DNA of 64,000 bases from Conus ventricosus. Lineage: Eukaryota > Mollusca > Gastropoda > Neogastropoda > Conidae. Below the pieces are notes generated by a model. It saw only the letters and a list, made by a program, of their open reading frames with translations. It ran no database searches and was not told the DNA's origin. The position numbers and the translations under genes are program-made. Below are positions 20,987-30,989 of the stretch, piece after piece (position 1 is the first letter of the stretch; every line of letters starts with the position of its first letter). Where the stretch lies: positions 32,623,380 to 32,687,379 of the forward strand of contig CM031601.1 in the NCBI GenBank assembly GCA_018398815.1, written 5' to 3'.

Positions 20987-23090
20987 GCAACCATACTTGC
21001 TGTAATGGCGGAGCAGTCCTGGGCCTTTACTTCTGCACCTGTGCTTATTGACCTGTGCAAAAGCCTGGCATCAGACCCAGAGGCGCTGAATCAACTGTCT
21101 GTGCATCGTACCTCGGCGTCCATCAAGATGAGATACGGGTTAGGGAAATCCTTCACCAACAGAACAGTGGAGATGATGAAGACTTCCCATTTCTCCTTGA
21201 ACATAGATGAAAGTACAAGCTCTGGTGCTCAGCGTGTGTTGACTATATTGGTTAATATCTTTGATGAAAGTGTGGGCAGGGTGGTGATGCAGCACTTTGG
21301 ATCTGTTAGTCTAACAAGAGTAGACACAGCAAGTGTTTTTGATGCTCTCGATGGCTTGTTCAAGAACCATGAGGTTCCGTGGGATCACTGCATGTCCATC
21401 TTAATGGATTCATGTGCGGTCATGCGGGGGTCCAAAATGGCCTGGAGCAACAGATCCGAAGCACCGTTGCAAAACATTTACTGGACATTGATGGAGACGT
21501 GTGTCACCATGTACACAATGCCACAAAAAAAAATTCTGCAACCCATTTGCACGTTGGGTGGAGAACATGCTGACCGACATCTTCAATGAATTCCAGTGGA
21601 GCTCGGGGAACAGGGATATTTTGGAGGAAATCTCATTTGTTCTTAATGAGAAGTATACCACACCCCATCATTTTGCCTCTCATCGATGGCTGTCCTGCCT
21701 TGAGCTGCACAAAGCTGTCTTCTTCAGTTCCCTGTCCTCACTGTGTATGTGTTTGGCTTCCTCCAGAGTAGTGACAGACCAACATACCAGGACATCTTGG
21801 AGGGAATCTGCAAGGATATCAGCAGGGAAGGCAGAAGGCGACTGCAAGAGTTGCATCAGACGCTCAAGAAAAAGTCTGTCACAGGTGAAGGCAGTCAGAG
21901 GAGAGACAGATTGGTGAACTTTATTTTTTTCCACCGGAAATGGACCAGGATGGTTCTTGGTGTATACTCATCTGTTCTTCCTCTGCTCAAGGAATATGTC
22001 TCTCTGTTCCAGAGCGCATCTCCCATGGTTCACCTCTGCATGACAAGCAGGTAGCCCTCTTCAAAAACTTCTTGTCATTGTTTCTGAAGGGTAGGGCATA
22101 CAACAAGAGGAGTCCAAAGAAATTGAAAGATCCTAAGGAACTTCCTCTTGATGACAAAGAAGTGCACCTGGGGGATGATGCCATGTTTGCTGGACGGATT
22201 GCTAATTCCATCCTTTCAAGCATGTCACCCTTCCAATAAGCAGGCCATCATTCAGAGAGCAGCTTAGAGAAGCCTACGTGCAGTGTGCCCAGTACTTGCA
22301 GCAGAAACTTCCTCTGGACAACGAGCTACTCCAGCTAATGTCTGCATTAGACCCAGCCTGTGACTTTAGCCGTGAGAAAGTCATCACTGCTCTACTGAAA
22401 CTTCCAGATCATGTTTCAGTTGTTTTAAAGGAAGAGGAGTTACAGGCTTTTGATTTGGAAGTCAGAAGGTTCTCTTGTTCCTCTAGACTTCCTCCGTATG
22501 AAATCAATGGGGCACCAGTTCCTTTTGATTCATGGTGGGCCAAAGTCAGCAAAACTAATGACTTTCCTCTACTTTCCAGGATGGCATTTGCTTTGTTGAC
22601 TTGTTTCCATGGTCCTTCCGTGGAATCAAGTTTCAACGTGATGGGAATGTCATTGACAGGAGATCATCTAGGATGATATATAGAAACGTATTCAGCCATT
22701 CAAACCTGTAAATATTCACTAAGAGCTGAAGGGAAGTCTGCTGTTGATGCTTTCCGAAGGAAAGACAAATTATATACCCCTGTCAATAAAGATCTGTGCA
22801 GGTTGATCAGAGGAGCCAACAATAGAACGGGAAGACCAGCAGAAGAGGAGGGAGGACCTAGAGGAGAAAAGGCAGCAGCTGTCTCTTCAAAAGCAAGCTG
22901 AAGTCAGCAAACAACAAGCCAAACTGGCCTTGGCAGAGGCAGCCAGAAAAACGAGCAAGGCTAGCACACAGAAAATCCATCCGATCCAAACTGGAAGTTC
23001 TAGCCAGAAAGAGGAGACGAGAAAAAAAAGCTGAGCATGAGGAAAGGAGAGCTAAGAGGCAAAGGCTGGACAGCCCGAATGAGAAGGCTT
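20987..23090 (+). pseudogene. Element C transposase exon 3 (DUF4371 and hAT dimerisation regions), frameshifted
   Basis: After the acceptor CTGATTTCAG the frame gives MAEQSWAFTSAPVLIDLCKS, then SHFSLNIDESTSSGAQRVLT with the conserved acidic residue region, and VPWDHCMSILMDSCAVMRGS. Frame shifts near 21435 and 21530 follow. Further pieces read WVENMLTDIFNEFQWSSGNR, HFASHRWLSCLELHKAVF and, at 22278-22650, FPLLSRMAFALLTCFHGPSV with ESSFNVMG, the hAT C-terminal dimerisation motif. A Gln/Lys-rich coiled-coil tail is encoded at about 22830-23030. At least five frame breaks make it non-functional. Confidence 0.78.
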
Positions 23091-23702
23091 AGAGTTTGGA
23101 TGACAAGTGCTGTGTGGTGCATTGGCTGGTTCCTTGGTTTGATTTTGATGGCGGGCTCAGAGGATTCTCAGTTGCTGAAACAGTGAAAGAGAGTGATGCT
23201 GTTATGATCTTGTTTTTCAGGTGTGTCACTGTGCTTAATACTTACATGAAGGTGTTCATTTCAGAGGTGTTCATTTCAGTTTTGCATGTTATAATTTGTA
23301 ATTGGTTGGTCTGAGGGGAAGGAATACAAATGACACAACCTATCCATTCTTTTGTTTTTTTATGTTATTGCATGTTTCATCACGTTGAATTAGTTTTACA
23401 CAGGCTACCTACCAGAACATATCGAAAACACAAGATAAAGAGTTGACAGGTCTGTAGAATTAAGACAGAAAGAGACCAACTGAGAAGAAAATGTTCTCTC
23501 TTAAGTGAAGGCAAAATGTGTTAAAAAGATCACTTGTATGGATGTTTTTAAGGCTTAAAATTAAGAAAAAGCTTCAGCTTCAGGGGGCTTCGCCCCCTGA
23601 CCCCCACCAGGGCGTTGCCCCCTGGACCCCCACTGGGGGCCGCAGAAGGCCCCCAGACCCCCGCTTTTCAGACCAAAACACAATTTCTCAATCTCGTGCC
23701 TG

Positions 23703-24338
23703 AAGAAGGAAAAGAAGGATCAGGATTCGGTGCTTGATGGCAGGTGTAGGAAGGAAAGGAAGGGGTCTGGATTCTGTGGTTTGGTTGATGGCAGGTATAG
23801 GGAGGAAAAGAAGGGGTCAGGATTCTGTGGTTTGGTTGATGGCAGGTATAGGGAGGAAAAGAAGGGTCAGGATTCTGTGGTTTGGTTGATGGCAGGTATA
23901 GGAAGGAAAAGAAGGGTCAGGATTCTGTGGTTTGGTTGATGGCAGGTATAGGAAGGAAAAGAAGGGGTCAGGATTCTGTGGTTTGGTTAATGACAGGTGT
24001 AGGAAGGAAAAGAAGGGGTCAGGATTCTGTGGTTGATGACAGGTATAGGAAGGAAAAGAAGGGGTCAGGATTCTGTGGTTGATGGCAGGTATAGGAAGGA
24101 AAAGAAGGGGTCAGGATTCTGTGGTTGATGGCAGGTATAGGAAGGAAAAGAAGGGGTCAGGATTCTGTGGTTTGTTTGATGACAGGTATGGGAAGGAAAA
24201 GAAGGGGTCAGGATTCTGTGGTTTGTTTGATGACAGGTATGGGAAGGAAAAGAAGGGGTCAGGATTCTGTGGTTTGTTTGATGACAGGTGTGGGAAGGAA
24301 AAGAAGGGATCAGGATTCTGTGGTTTGTTTGATGACAG
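23703..24338 (+). repeat. Acceptor-junction minisatellite, 51-bp unit, about 13 copies
   Basis: Each unit contains GATGACAGGTGTGGGAAGGA or GATGGCAGGTATAGGAAGGA, then AAAGAAGGGGTCAGGATTCT and GTGGTTTG. The final copy is the real 3' splice site and first 18 bases of the NDPK exon at 24339, so every unit carries a copy of the splice acceptor and the exon start. Period 51 keeps the exon frame. A TGA falls just before each next AG, so use of an upstream decoy acceptor would put a stop in the message. Some units lack TTTG (47 bp). Confidence 0.93.
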
Positions 24339-24451
24339 GTGTGGGAAGGAAAAGAAGCAGTCAAGATGGGTCGCATGTTGCTGGGAGAAACAAATCCTAC
24401 TAATTCCTTGCCAGGCACCATCCGAGGAGACTTCTGCATTGACGTGGGACG
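24339..24451 (+). CDS. Nucleoside diphosphate kinase, third coding exon
   Basis: The exon reads [20 protein letters not shown] then [18 protein letters not shown]. It matches the group I NDPK segment [38 protein letters not shown], including the nucleotide-binding arginine. The acceptor AG at 24337-24338 is fixed by homology (the exon must start at GTG TGG) and by phase continuity with 13627. The donor CG/GTAAGA leaves phase 2, completed by the C at 26024. The 5' end of this exon is the unit of the preceding minisatellite. Confidence 0.95.
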
Positions 24452-26023
24452 GTAAGATTGGCTGCTGTCTCCACTTTCTCTTTCTCTCTCTTTCTCTCTC
24501 TCTCTCTCGCTCGTGCACATGCACACACGGTTTTGTTTTGTTTTGTTTTTTTACATTTAATTCATTACATTAATCCATTCAACCCTTCTGTGTATACAGC
24601 GTGGGCAGCCTTTCCTACCTGGCCAGTCTAGAATTGAGTTCTGCATGAGTGGAGTGGGTAATTCTTTTAAACTCTGATGGCTCAACAATTATTTCAGTTA
24701 GAGCTTAACATTAGTTAACAACTTCATACTGTTATTGAGGTTGGGTTTTTTTTTCATAATTTTATTATTGAATGTATGCATTCAAATTGCCCACAAAATC
24801 GGCGTGTGCTTGAGAAAGAAATTCTATGCAAGCTTTGTCCGTTTCTTAGCAGTTGATCAAGGCTTGTCAGGTGATGAACTGATCTGAGTAAACAGACTAC
24901 TTTGCTGAATGCTGTTTGGGCATGACATTCTGTCAGTCTGTAGCACCTGGACAGTGCCTGGTTGTAGGGTGAAGGGATGAAGTTAAGGAGAATGGGCAAC
25001 ATACACATCAACAGGTGGGAGTTAATCGTCAGCAAGTCGCTATAAGTTGACTTCTTTCTTATCTTAAAATTGTATGTTCATCAGTTAAAAATTCACCATG
25101 CATTGTTGTTGAATTAAACTGAAAGCAGGTTTCCATCACTTCTTTCTGCGACTGCTTTGAGAACAATTAATTTGACGCCATGTACCTCCCAAATTTGACA
25201 GACAGGCAGCAGCAACAGAGGGCATGGTCTCCAGTTAACTTCCTGAATGCTGCAGCAAGTATTCATATATGCCTGTGTTGTTGCGGTGGTTCCATAACAA
25301 CACTTTCCTGCCGGCCATGACATGGCACAAGTGTTCATATATGCCTGTGTTGTTGCGGTGGTTCCATAACAACACTTTCCTGCCGGCCATGACATGGCAC
25401 AAGTGTTCATATATGCCTGTGTTGTTGTGGTGGCTCCATAACAACACTTTTACTGTCGGCCATTACCTGGCACAAGTATTTATCCTGTGTTGTTGTGGTG
25501 GCTCCACAACACTTTTACTGTCGGCCATTATTTGCCACAAGTATTTATACATGCCTGTGTTGTTATGACTCCAGTTACTTCCCTCTCAGCCAATGTGGCT
25601 GCACATAATATGATTTGTGTTTGTCACGTTTTGATGCCCATCGCCATTCACTCCCTATCTCTAATCAACAGTTTGCCCACTACCTTCCAGATATGCATTG
25701 TCTCTTGTTTTGGTGCACCTTGACCAGTGAACCAGTCGCATCAACACTGCTACCATTGCCTAATATTTGACAGTTCAAATAGGGAAAAAATGGTATCCAT
25801 ATACATTGCTGCAGAAAAAAGGCCCACCACTTTTTCGCTTGCATGTGAATATGCTGAAGTTTTTCTTCATTGTGCTTCTTGAGAACATACTGTCTAGATT
25901 CAGTATGCATTCACAAAACTGAACTGTTATGAACAAAAGAATGGAACTGTAAATTTGCCAAGCTGTGTTAACCCTGGCTGACCCTCTGAACCCTATAACA
26001 GACTGGAACTTTGTTTGTTGCAG
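24452..26023 (+). other. NDPK last intron
   Basis: This 1.57-kb intron starts GTAAGA and ends TTTGTTTGTTGCAG. It contains a (CT)n run at 24470-24510 and the 73-bp tandem array at 25262-25575. I find no coding sequence in it. Confidence 0.8.
25262..25575 (+). repeat. 73-bp tandem repeat, about 4 copies
   Basis: The unit includes TATATGCCTGTGTTGTTGCG, GTGGTTCCATAACAACACTT and GGCCATGACATGGCACAAGT. The first two copies are almost identical and the last two are more diverged. Unlike the other arrays of this gene it is not at a splice junction. Confidence 0.9.
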
Positions 26024-26141
26024 CAATATATGCCATGGCAGTGACGGTGTGGATAGTGCCAAAGCAGAAATCAAGCTGTGGTTCAAGGACGAAGAACTCA
26101 TGCAGTACGACTCCACCTTCAGCAGCTGGATTTACGAATAG
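26024..26141 (+). CDS. Nucleoside diphosphate kinase, terminal exon with catalytic histidine
   Basis: The exon encodes [20 protein letters not shown] then [18 protein letters not shown] and a TAG stop. His in N-x-x-HGSD is the phosphohistidine that carries the phosphate. GSD, the E of AExEI, and the C-terminal WIYE are all conserved in group I enzymes. Length and split position are as in animal NME1/NME2-type genes. All three visible exons are intact and in frame, so the gene looks functional, apart from the unlocated N-terminal exon. Confidence 0.95.
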
Positions 26142-26637
26142 TTCCGCCAGTCTTCCTTCCCCAGTCTGCAGTACAGCTCCACACTTCACCAGTCCAGCAC
26201 CAGATAGGTCCATTTCACACTACAAGACTGGCACAGGGATGCTGGTGGCCATGCTTGGACATTGAATTCAGCAGTTTTTTAATGAAAAATCATGGTTGAA
26301 AATATTAGTTCAACACTGTGTCAGTGCCACTAGCCTTGAGGTAAAGAGTTTGCCGGCACATTGGTTCAGGCCTGTCTGCTGTAACCTGGGACCAAGCTTC
26401 AGCCTTTGTGATCCATCCCATTCCAGACGATCCTGCCCATGTGGACAGCTGGAACAGACTTCAGGCCAGTCTGACACACCTGCAGGCCTCGCATGTTGAG
26501 ACTTTTCTTTTACTGCTGATGACACAATCCTGAACAAATCTTGCATGCTAGGTTACTTTTGAATAGTTTTCTTGTCAGTTGATCTGATCATCCATAGTTA
26601 GAAAACCAGGTTTTCCCATTTACTGGAGTATCATATG

Positions 26638-26643
26638 AATAAA
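26638..26643 (+). promoter_or_regulatory. Candidate poly(A) signal of the NDPK gene
   Basis: AATAAA lies 497 bp after the stop codon, in AT-rich sequence on the coding strand. Confidence 0.5.
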
Positions 26644-26699
26644 TCAGCTGCAGATGAAAACTGAGTGGAATGTGGTAACTGTATGGAGTGAACGGCTGT

Positions 26700-27604
26700 A
26701 TGAACTATGTATGGAGTGAGTGACTTTTGTGATTAACATTGTTGATTCCTCATTTACTGGTCAAATGCAGTCCAAAAATTTACAGGCTACACAGTCTCCC
26801 CCCCCCCCCCCCTCCTTTTTTTTTTTTTTTCCCTGCTACCAAAGGAGAAGAATCCTGCTCTCACGGGGCCGGGGATCCTCCAGTGCACTACAAACAGCCA
26901 TTTGCTTTGGTTCTGTATCGGTCAGGAAGTCTACTTCCTGCCCGCAATTTTGGGCAGGCAAGGGAAGTCACTCTGCCTGGCTTGCAAAATGTTTTCTTGT
27001 CTATTCTGCAACACTGTGGGACAGGAAGCCTATAAGTCTGGATGAGTGCTGTATTCATGTTTATATCTTACCTGCCGATGGGAGGCCATGGCATGGATGG
27101 TGCGAGTGCTCAGATGCACTGCAGCTACATCTGCACTCCTGTGTATAAACCAGACTTTGGCTACAAGGGCTTAGATCTGGCAACAGACTTTGCCTGTGAG
27201 CTAGCTTGGTCGGTTGCTGGGGTGAAAAATTGCTTTTCATCATCTGTGTTTATGAGAAATATCAGCGCCCATAGAGGTGCAAATTTACTTCATAAGAAGA
27301 CATCTGAATAGCAAAACTTTGAAGACGGTTAGAATATCGTTGAACAACAGTTGATATCCAATACAAACAACAACAACAACAACAAAACTCAAACACTATA
27401 TTACAGAAGCACTATTTAGCTGAACAGAAATCTTAAGTGAGCCAGGGAGATGTCAATTATCACCCATGAAAAGTGTCTGCATTTTGGCTTCAGCAAACAT
27501 TTTTTAGATCGTGTGAATCTATAAAGAAATCTGGTAGGAAGAGGTATGTGTATGAATGAATGGCGTTTTGGGACAAGGCTAGCATGAGCTACGATCATAG
27601 TCGA
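26700..27604. other. No supported gene; C and T homopolymers
   Basis: A C run (about 26799-26813) followed by a T run (to about 26830) breaks the region. Open frames at 26739-27035 and 27042-27311 have no recognised motif or clear splice borders. A (CAA)n stretch is at 27366-27385. Confidence 0.4.
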
Positions 27605-28164
27605 GGGTTCATGCAGTCCTTACAAGTCCTTAATTTGGGGGGCCCTTTTTCAAGGCCTTGAAAGTCCTTAAAGATCAGGCGTCGGCTCATAGGTTCTTAA
27701 AAAGTGCTTAAATTTTGTCACTGCCAATGATTTTGAATAAAGTCTGTGCAAAATCTTGAGTCCAGAAGTTGGAAGTTGACTGACGATCTCGCCAATAAGT
27801 CGTCTGCTAGAGGTAAAAACACCAAAATTACCAGCCGCCTTGGAGCCGGCACACAGAATGATCCACGGTCTTGAAAGTGAGAAGTCAAATGCAGGGGAAG
27901 TGTCTGTTTAACATCGTTTGGCTGGGAAAAGAAGAGTACAAAGAATGGTTGCAGGCAGACCCAGGTGGAAATAAAAAACAAGGCCTTTTGTCGCAAATGC
28001 AAGAAGGTCCTAGACTGTGATTGAATAATTTAATTTGTATCAGTATTTCATGATTATTTTTCTTAAAATTATAATTTAAGTAAGTCCTTGAATTTGGAGA
28101 GAAAGAAACTTGAAAAGTTCTTAAAAAGCCATTGAATTTTGGGCCAAGAAATCTGTATGAACCC
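27605..28164 (+). mobile_element. Dispersed repeat R1, copy 2 (BED-finger remnant)
   Basis: This is a 560-bp element bounded by a 12-bp inverted repeat, GGGTTCATGCAG against GGGTTCATACAG. It aligns throughout with 1815-2430. Internally a frame gives YKEWLQADPGGNK and, after an indel, FCRKCKKVLDCD and a stop, the first half of a BED-type finger. The flanks AGTCGA and AGTCTT could be a degraded 6-bp duplication. Confidence 0.7.
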
Positions 28165-28354
28165 AGTCTTATTCTTCATCAGTGTATTCTCAAATGCATT
28201 AAGTCGGTTCACTCTGGCGTCGGAAACGGATTACAATGAATGTGTAACCAACACAACACAACAACAAGAAGTTATCACATCACTGAAAAGTATGCCATTT
28301 GCTGACTATGAGAGTAAATTTTTGTTTCAAATGTTAAGTCATCAAAATGTTCCA

Positions 28355-29391
28355 CAGCCATGGGAATTGTCAGCGAAAACGCTGATTTCCGCGGCAGTAA
28401 AATTTGCTTTCCGCGAAAACGAAATTGCGTCCGCGAAAAAAAAAATCTGGGTACAAAAAATATAAAGCATCGGTTTTAGCTGTTGCTGAACTAGGCTAGT
28501 CTCGGCTGGCCTAGACCAAGTTATACTAACGTGAGCGTTATCTCGTTCTCTGTTCTCGTTCCCGCGGAAGTTTGGGTATGGACGATCGAGACTATTGCGG
28601 AACGCGAGCGTACTGTGTTTGCGTGCTGCGAACGCCTGCTTCAGTTACCCGAATCGCCAGCAACAGCAGCTATTAACTCTCGCGGGCAGCCCAAATTTGT
28701 GAATGTCGTGACTTTCTGCGCATGCGCAAACTTTGAACAGGCGAGTTTTCAACATGGCGTGCCTTGGTCGTGTGGTAAACTTCGGCGATCTGTTCGAAGA
28801 CAAGTGCCCAAATAAATGGAAATGGGAGTGGATATTTGTAGTTGTGGAGGTGGAAATCGGAGATGTAGTAAAGAAGGAGCGCCTTGGGACGCGCTTTCGC
28901 AAGATAAATATCAGTGGAGCTGCACGGTGTATTGTCTGCAACAAAGACGATCTCCGCTCAAAGAAGCATCTGGATAAGTGTGCGTAACCAGTTTCAAGTG
29001 AATGTGTGCAGGCTTAACTTTTCTTTTGTGTGTGTGGGGGTGTTTCTTGTTTGGTTGGTTGATTGGTGATTGTTTGGATTGGTTGGGTTGGTTGATTGTT
29101 GTTTGTTTTTGTTGTTTGTTTTGTTTGTTTTTTGAGCCTGTGTGATCTTTGTAGTCAGCTGGAGATAAACTCATAGAACTGAATAAAAACATTTTGTGTG
29201 AAAATTGTTTTTGTTTGTTGTTTTAATGCTAATTTACTTCATTTTTTTTTACGTTCTTAAATCCATAAAAATGAAGTCAGGACAGCCCAGATTGCACAGA
29301 TTTTGATCTTGAAAAAAAAAATTTCCGGGGGGCATGCCCCCGGACCCCCCTAGATTTCAGAGTTTTCCCTTTCAGTCAATTCCCATGCCTG
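28355..29391 (+). mobile_element. Non-autonomous hAT-like element E with short BED-finger ORF
   Basis: The ends form an inverted repeat, CAGCCATGGGAATTG against CAGGCATGGGAATTG. The flanking 6-bp duplication GTTCCA is exact (28349-28354 and 29392-29397). A hairpin CAGCGAAAACGCTG is just inside the left end and the GC palindrome CCGGGGGGCATGCCCCCGG is near the right end (29323-29342). A TTGGT-rich simple repeat spans 29045-29130. Confidence 0.88.
28754..28987 (+). CDS. Short BED-like zinc finger ORF of element E
   Basis: This is a 77-residue frame from an ATG in the same context as that of element A (CAACATGGCG). It has CPNKWKWEWIFVVVEVEI, then RCIVCNKDDLRSKKHLDKCA and a stop. The finger has C-x2-C and H-x4-C but a shorter spacer than in its relatives, so an internal deletion is likely. 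There is no transposase domain. Confidence 0.5.
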   Translation: MACLGRVVNFGDLFEDKCPNKWKWEWIFVVVEVEIGDVVKKERLGTRFRKINISGAARCIVCNKDDLRSKKHLDKCA

Positions 29392-29629
29392 GTTCCATCA
29401 GATTACTGAAAGTGAGAAAGTTGAGGCCACAGAGATTGACTTTCGAGAAAAAAACAAGTGGAACTGGAAATGGTTGAAATTAGATCACATTTAAAGAGGA
29501 ACTCATATAAAGACACCATTTATTCATGAGTAAAATGGTCACAGTCAGTTACCTAAATACCTTACAACTGTTCTTTTGACTGCTGCTGTTCCTTACCTTT
29601 TTCTTCCCCCTGTTCATTTTGTTGTGTAG

Positions 29630-29770
29630 CCCTTCTTAATTGGAGGAACAGTTGTTGGTCTCAGTAAGTCCATGTTCTTGTGGCCATATTCGTCTTGGGA
29701 CCAGTTTGTAAAGATGGCGCTTATGATTTTGGTGTCCGGTTTGAAGCAGCTGTTTTTGCCATACTGCTAG
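29630..29770 (+). CDS. Possible terminal exon of an unidentified membrane protein
   Basis: A pyrimidine-rich tract and TTGTTGTGTAG precede a 46-codon frame (PFLIGGTVVGLSKSMFLWPY, then WDQFVKMALMILVSGLKQLF) that ends at TAG. It is hydrophobic and exon-like but has no match I can name and no partner exon found. It could be chance. Confidence 0.25.
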   Translation, partial: PFLIGGTVVGLSKSMFLWPYSSWDQFVKMALMILVSGLKQLFLPYC

Positions 29771-30985
29771 TCTTCTTGTGGTTTGTAGATGGTCATAAAG
29801 AGGATGGGTAACTCTTCCATGATGAGGCAATGCACCTGTTTCATTGCAAATAGTACCTTTTCTCGGTTTATGATCAAGTGAATAGATGTAGAGTCAAATT
29901 TCATTTTTAAAACACACCAGGATAATAGTCATGTTATCTACCCTTTATTCCAGGTGCACAGTTTCACACTTGGGTCGTGTTTTCTCACAGTCTGAACTGT
30001 AAAAGCTGACTGATTCAGCAAAGTTGCTTTGGACTTGTGCCCACCGATGGTATCTGTTCTATGAAGACAGTGGCGACACTCGCTGAACACAAGCTGTAAA
30101 CCAGATTACCTCCCCTGCAGATTTCCAAGCATCATCAAATACATGCCCGTGAACACCAAATGAAGACTGTCTTCCACACCAGTTCACAAAGCACAAGTGT
30201 GGACAAAAGCATACAGAATAAAGAAAACATCACCCAAATATAGATGTTCGACCAGACCCTTATACCCTATGCCTGACATGTAAACAACAACAGCTGGAGA
30301 AATGAGCAAACACAAATTAACGATATTCCAGACTGCGCAGCCTTTTGATCTTGGACATTGTCAAACAACACACAGTGGAACGGAAACAAATACAGGAAAA
30401 CTTTGAATCATTCACACACGCACGCACATATGAAGAAGGGTAACCGTTCCTCCCATGATTTGATAAGTACATGCCCCTAACTCCAAATGAATGCTGCCTA
30501 CATCTCTGATTCACCTAGTTCAAATGCAGACTAAGCACACTCCCTCAGAGAAGGATATTCAAAGTTTGCTAATACAACCAGCGTCTGATACATGTGCACA
30601 GCAACAGTTACTTCCTGAAAATATGCGTTAACATCGGTCAACATTTAATCAAGACTGGCATAGTCATTTGGTAATATTTTGTCTTAAACCTAAACACACT
30701 GACAAAACAAACAACAACATCGTGGTGATCCTATGCTAAACAATATAATTCGTGTAAAGAATTCCTCTGTGAGAGAGAGGGAAGTGGATGTGTGTGAAGA
30801 TAATACCCTTTGAAACCTGTCGATAAACACTGATGGATTCACAACAACAAAAAAGGATGCTTTCAAGGCTACTCGGCGCTGTAAAGATGAATGAATACAC
30901 ATGTGTTAAAACAAAATCGTCGGAAGATCAAAATTTAGACAGAAAAAAAAAATCGTGAGATAATCTAATCGAATCGTCTAGAATG
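29771..30985. other. No gene seen
   Basis: This is AT-rich unique sequence. I find no conserved protein segment, repeat array or structured RNA in it. Confidence 0.4.
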
Positions 30986-30989
30986 ATGT

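Larger units (their letters stand above)
17841..23702 (+). mobile_element. hAT-like element C, 5.9 kb, decayed, with spliced transposase gene
   Basis: The ends match as an inverted repeat (CAGGCATGAGATT against CAGGCACGAGATT). AAGAA flanks both sides (17836-17840 and 23703-23707); the duplication could originally have been 6 bp. A 14-bp hairpin CCGACAATAGTCGG lies just inside the left end. Near the right end (23573-23668) is a GC-rich hairpin block, CAGGGGGCTTCGCCCCCTG and others. The interior holds a three-exon transposase gene with DUF4371 and C-terminal dimerisation regions. A LINE fragment (18930-19720) is nested in intron 1 and element D (20183-20835) in intron 2. Confidence 0.82.

Noticed and set aside
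24065..24526. Open frames of 137-164 codons over the NDPK array
   Set aside because: These are repeat artefacts. The only real coding here is the exon 24339-24451, in a frame fixed by homology.
26739..27311. Two adjacent plus-strand open frames after the NDPK gene
   Set aside because: No conserved motif, no clear acceptor, and the first crosses C and T homopolymers. Probably downstream flank.
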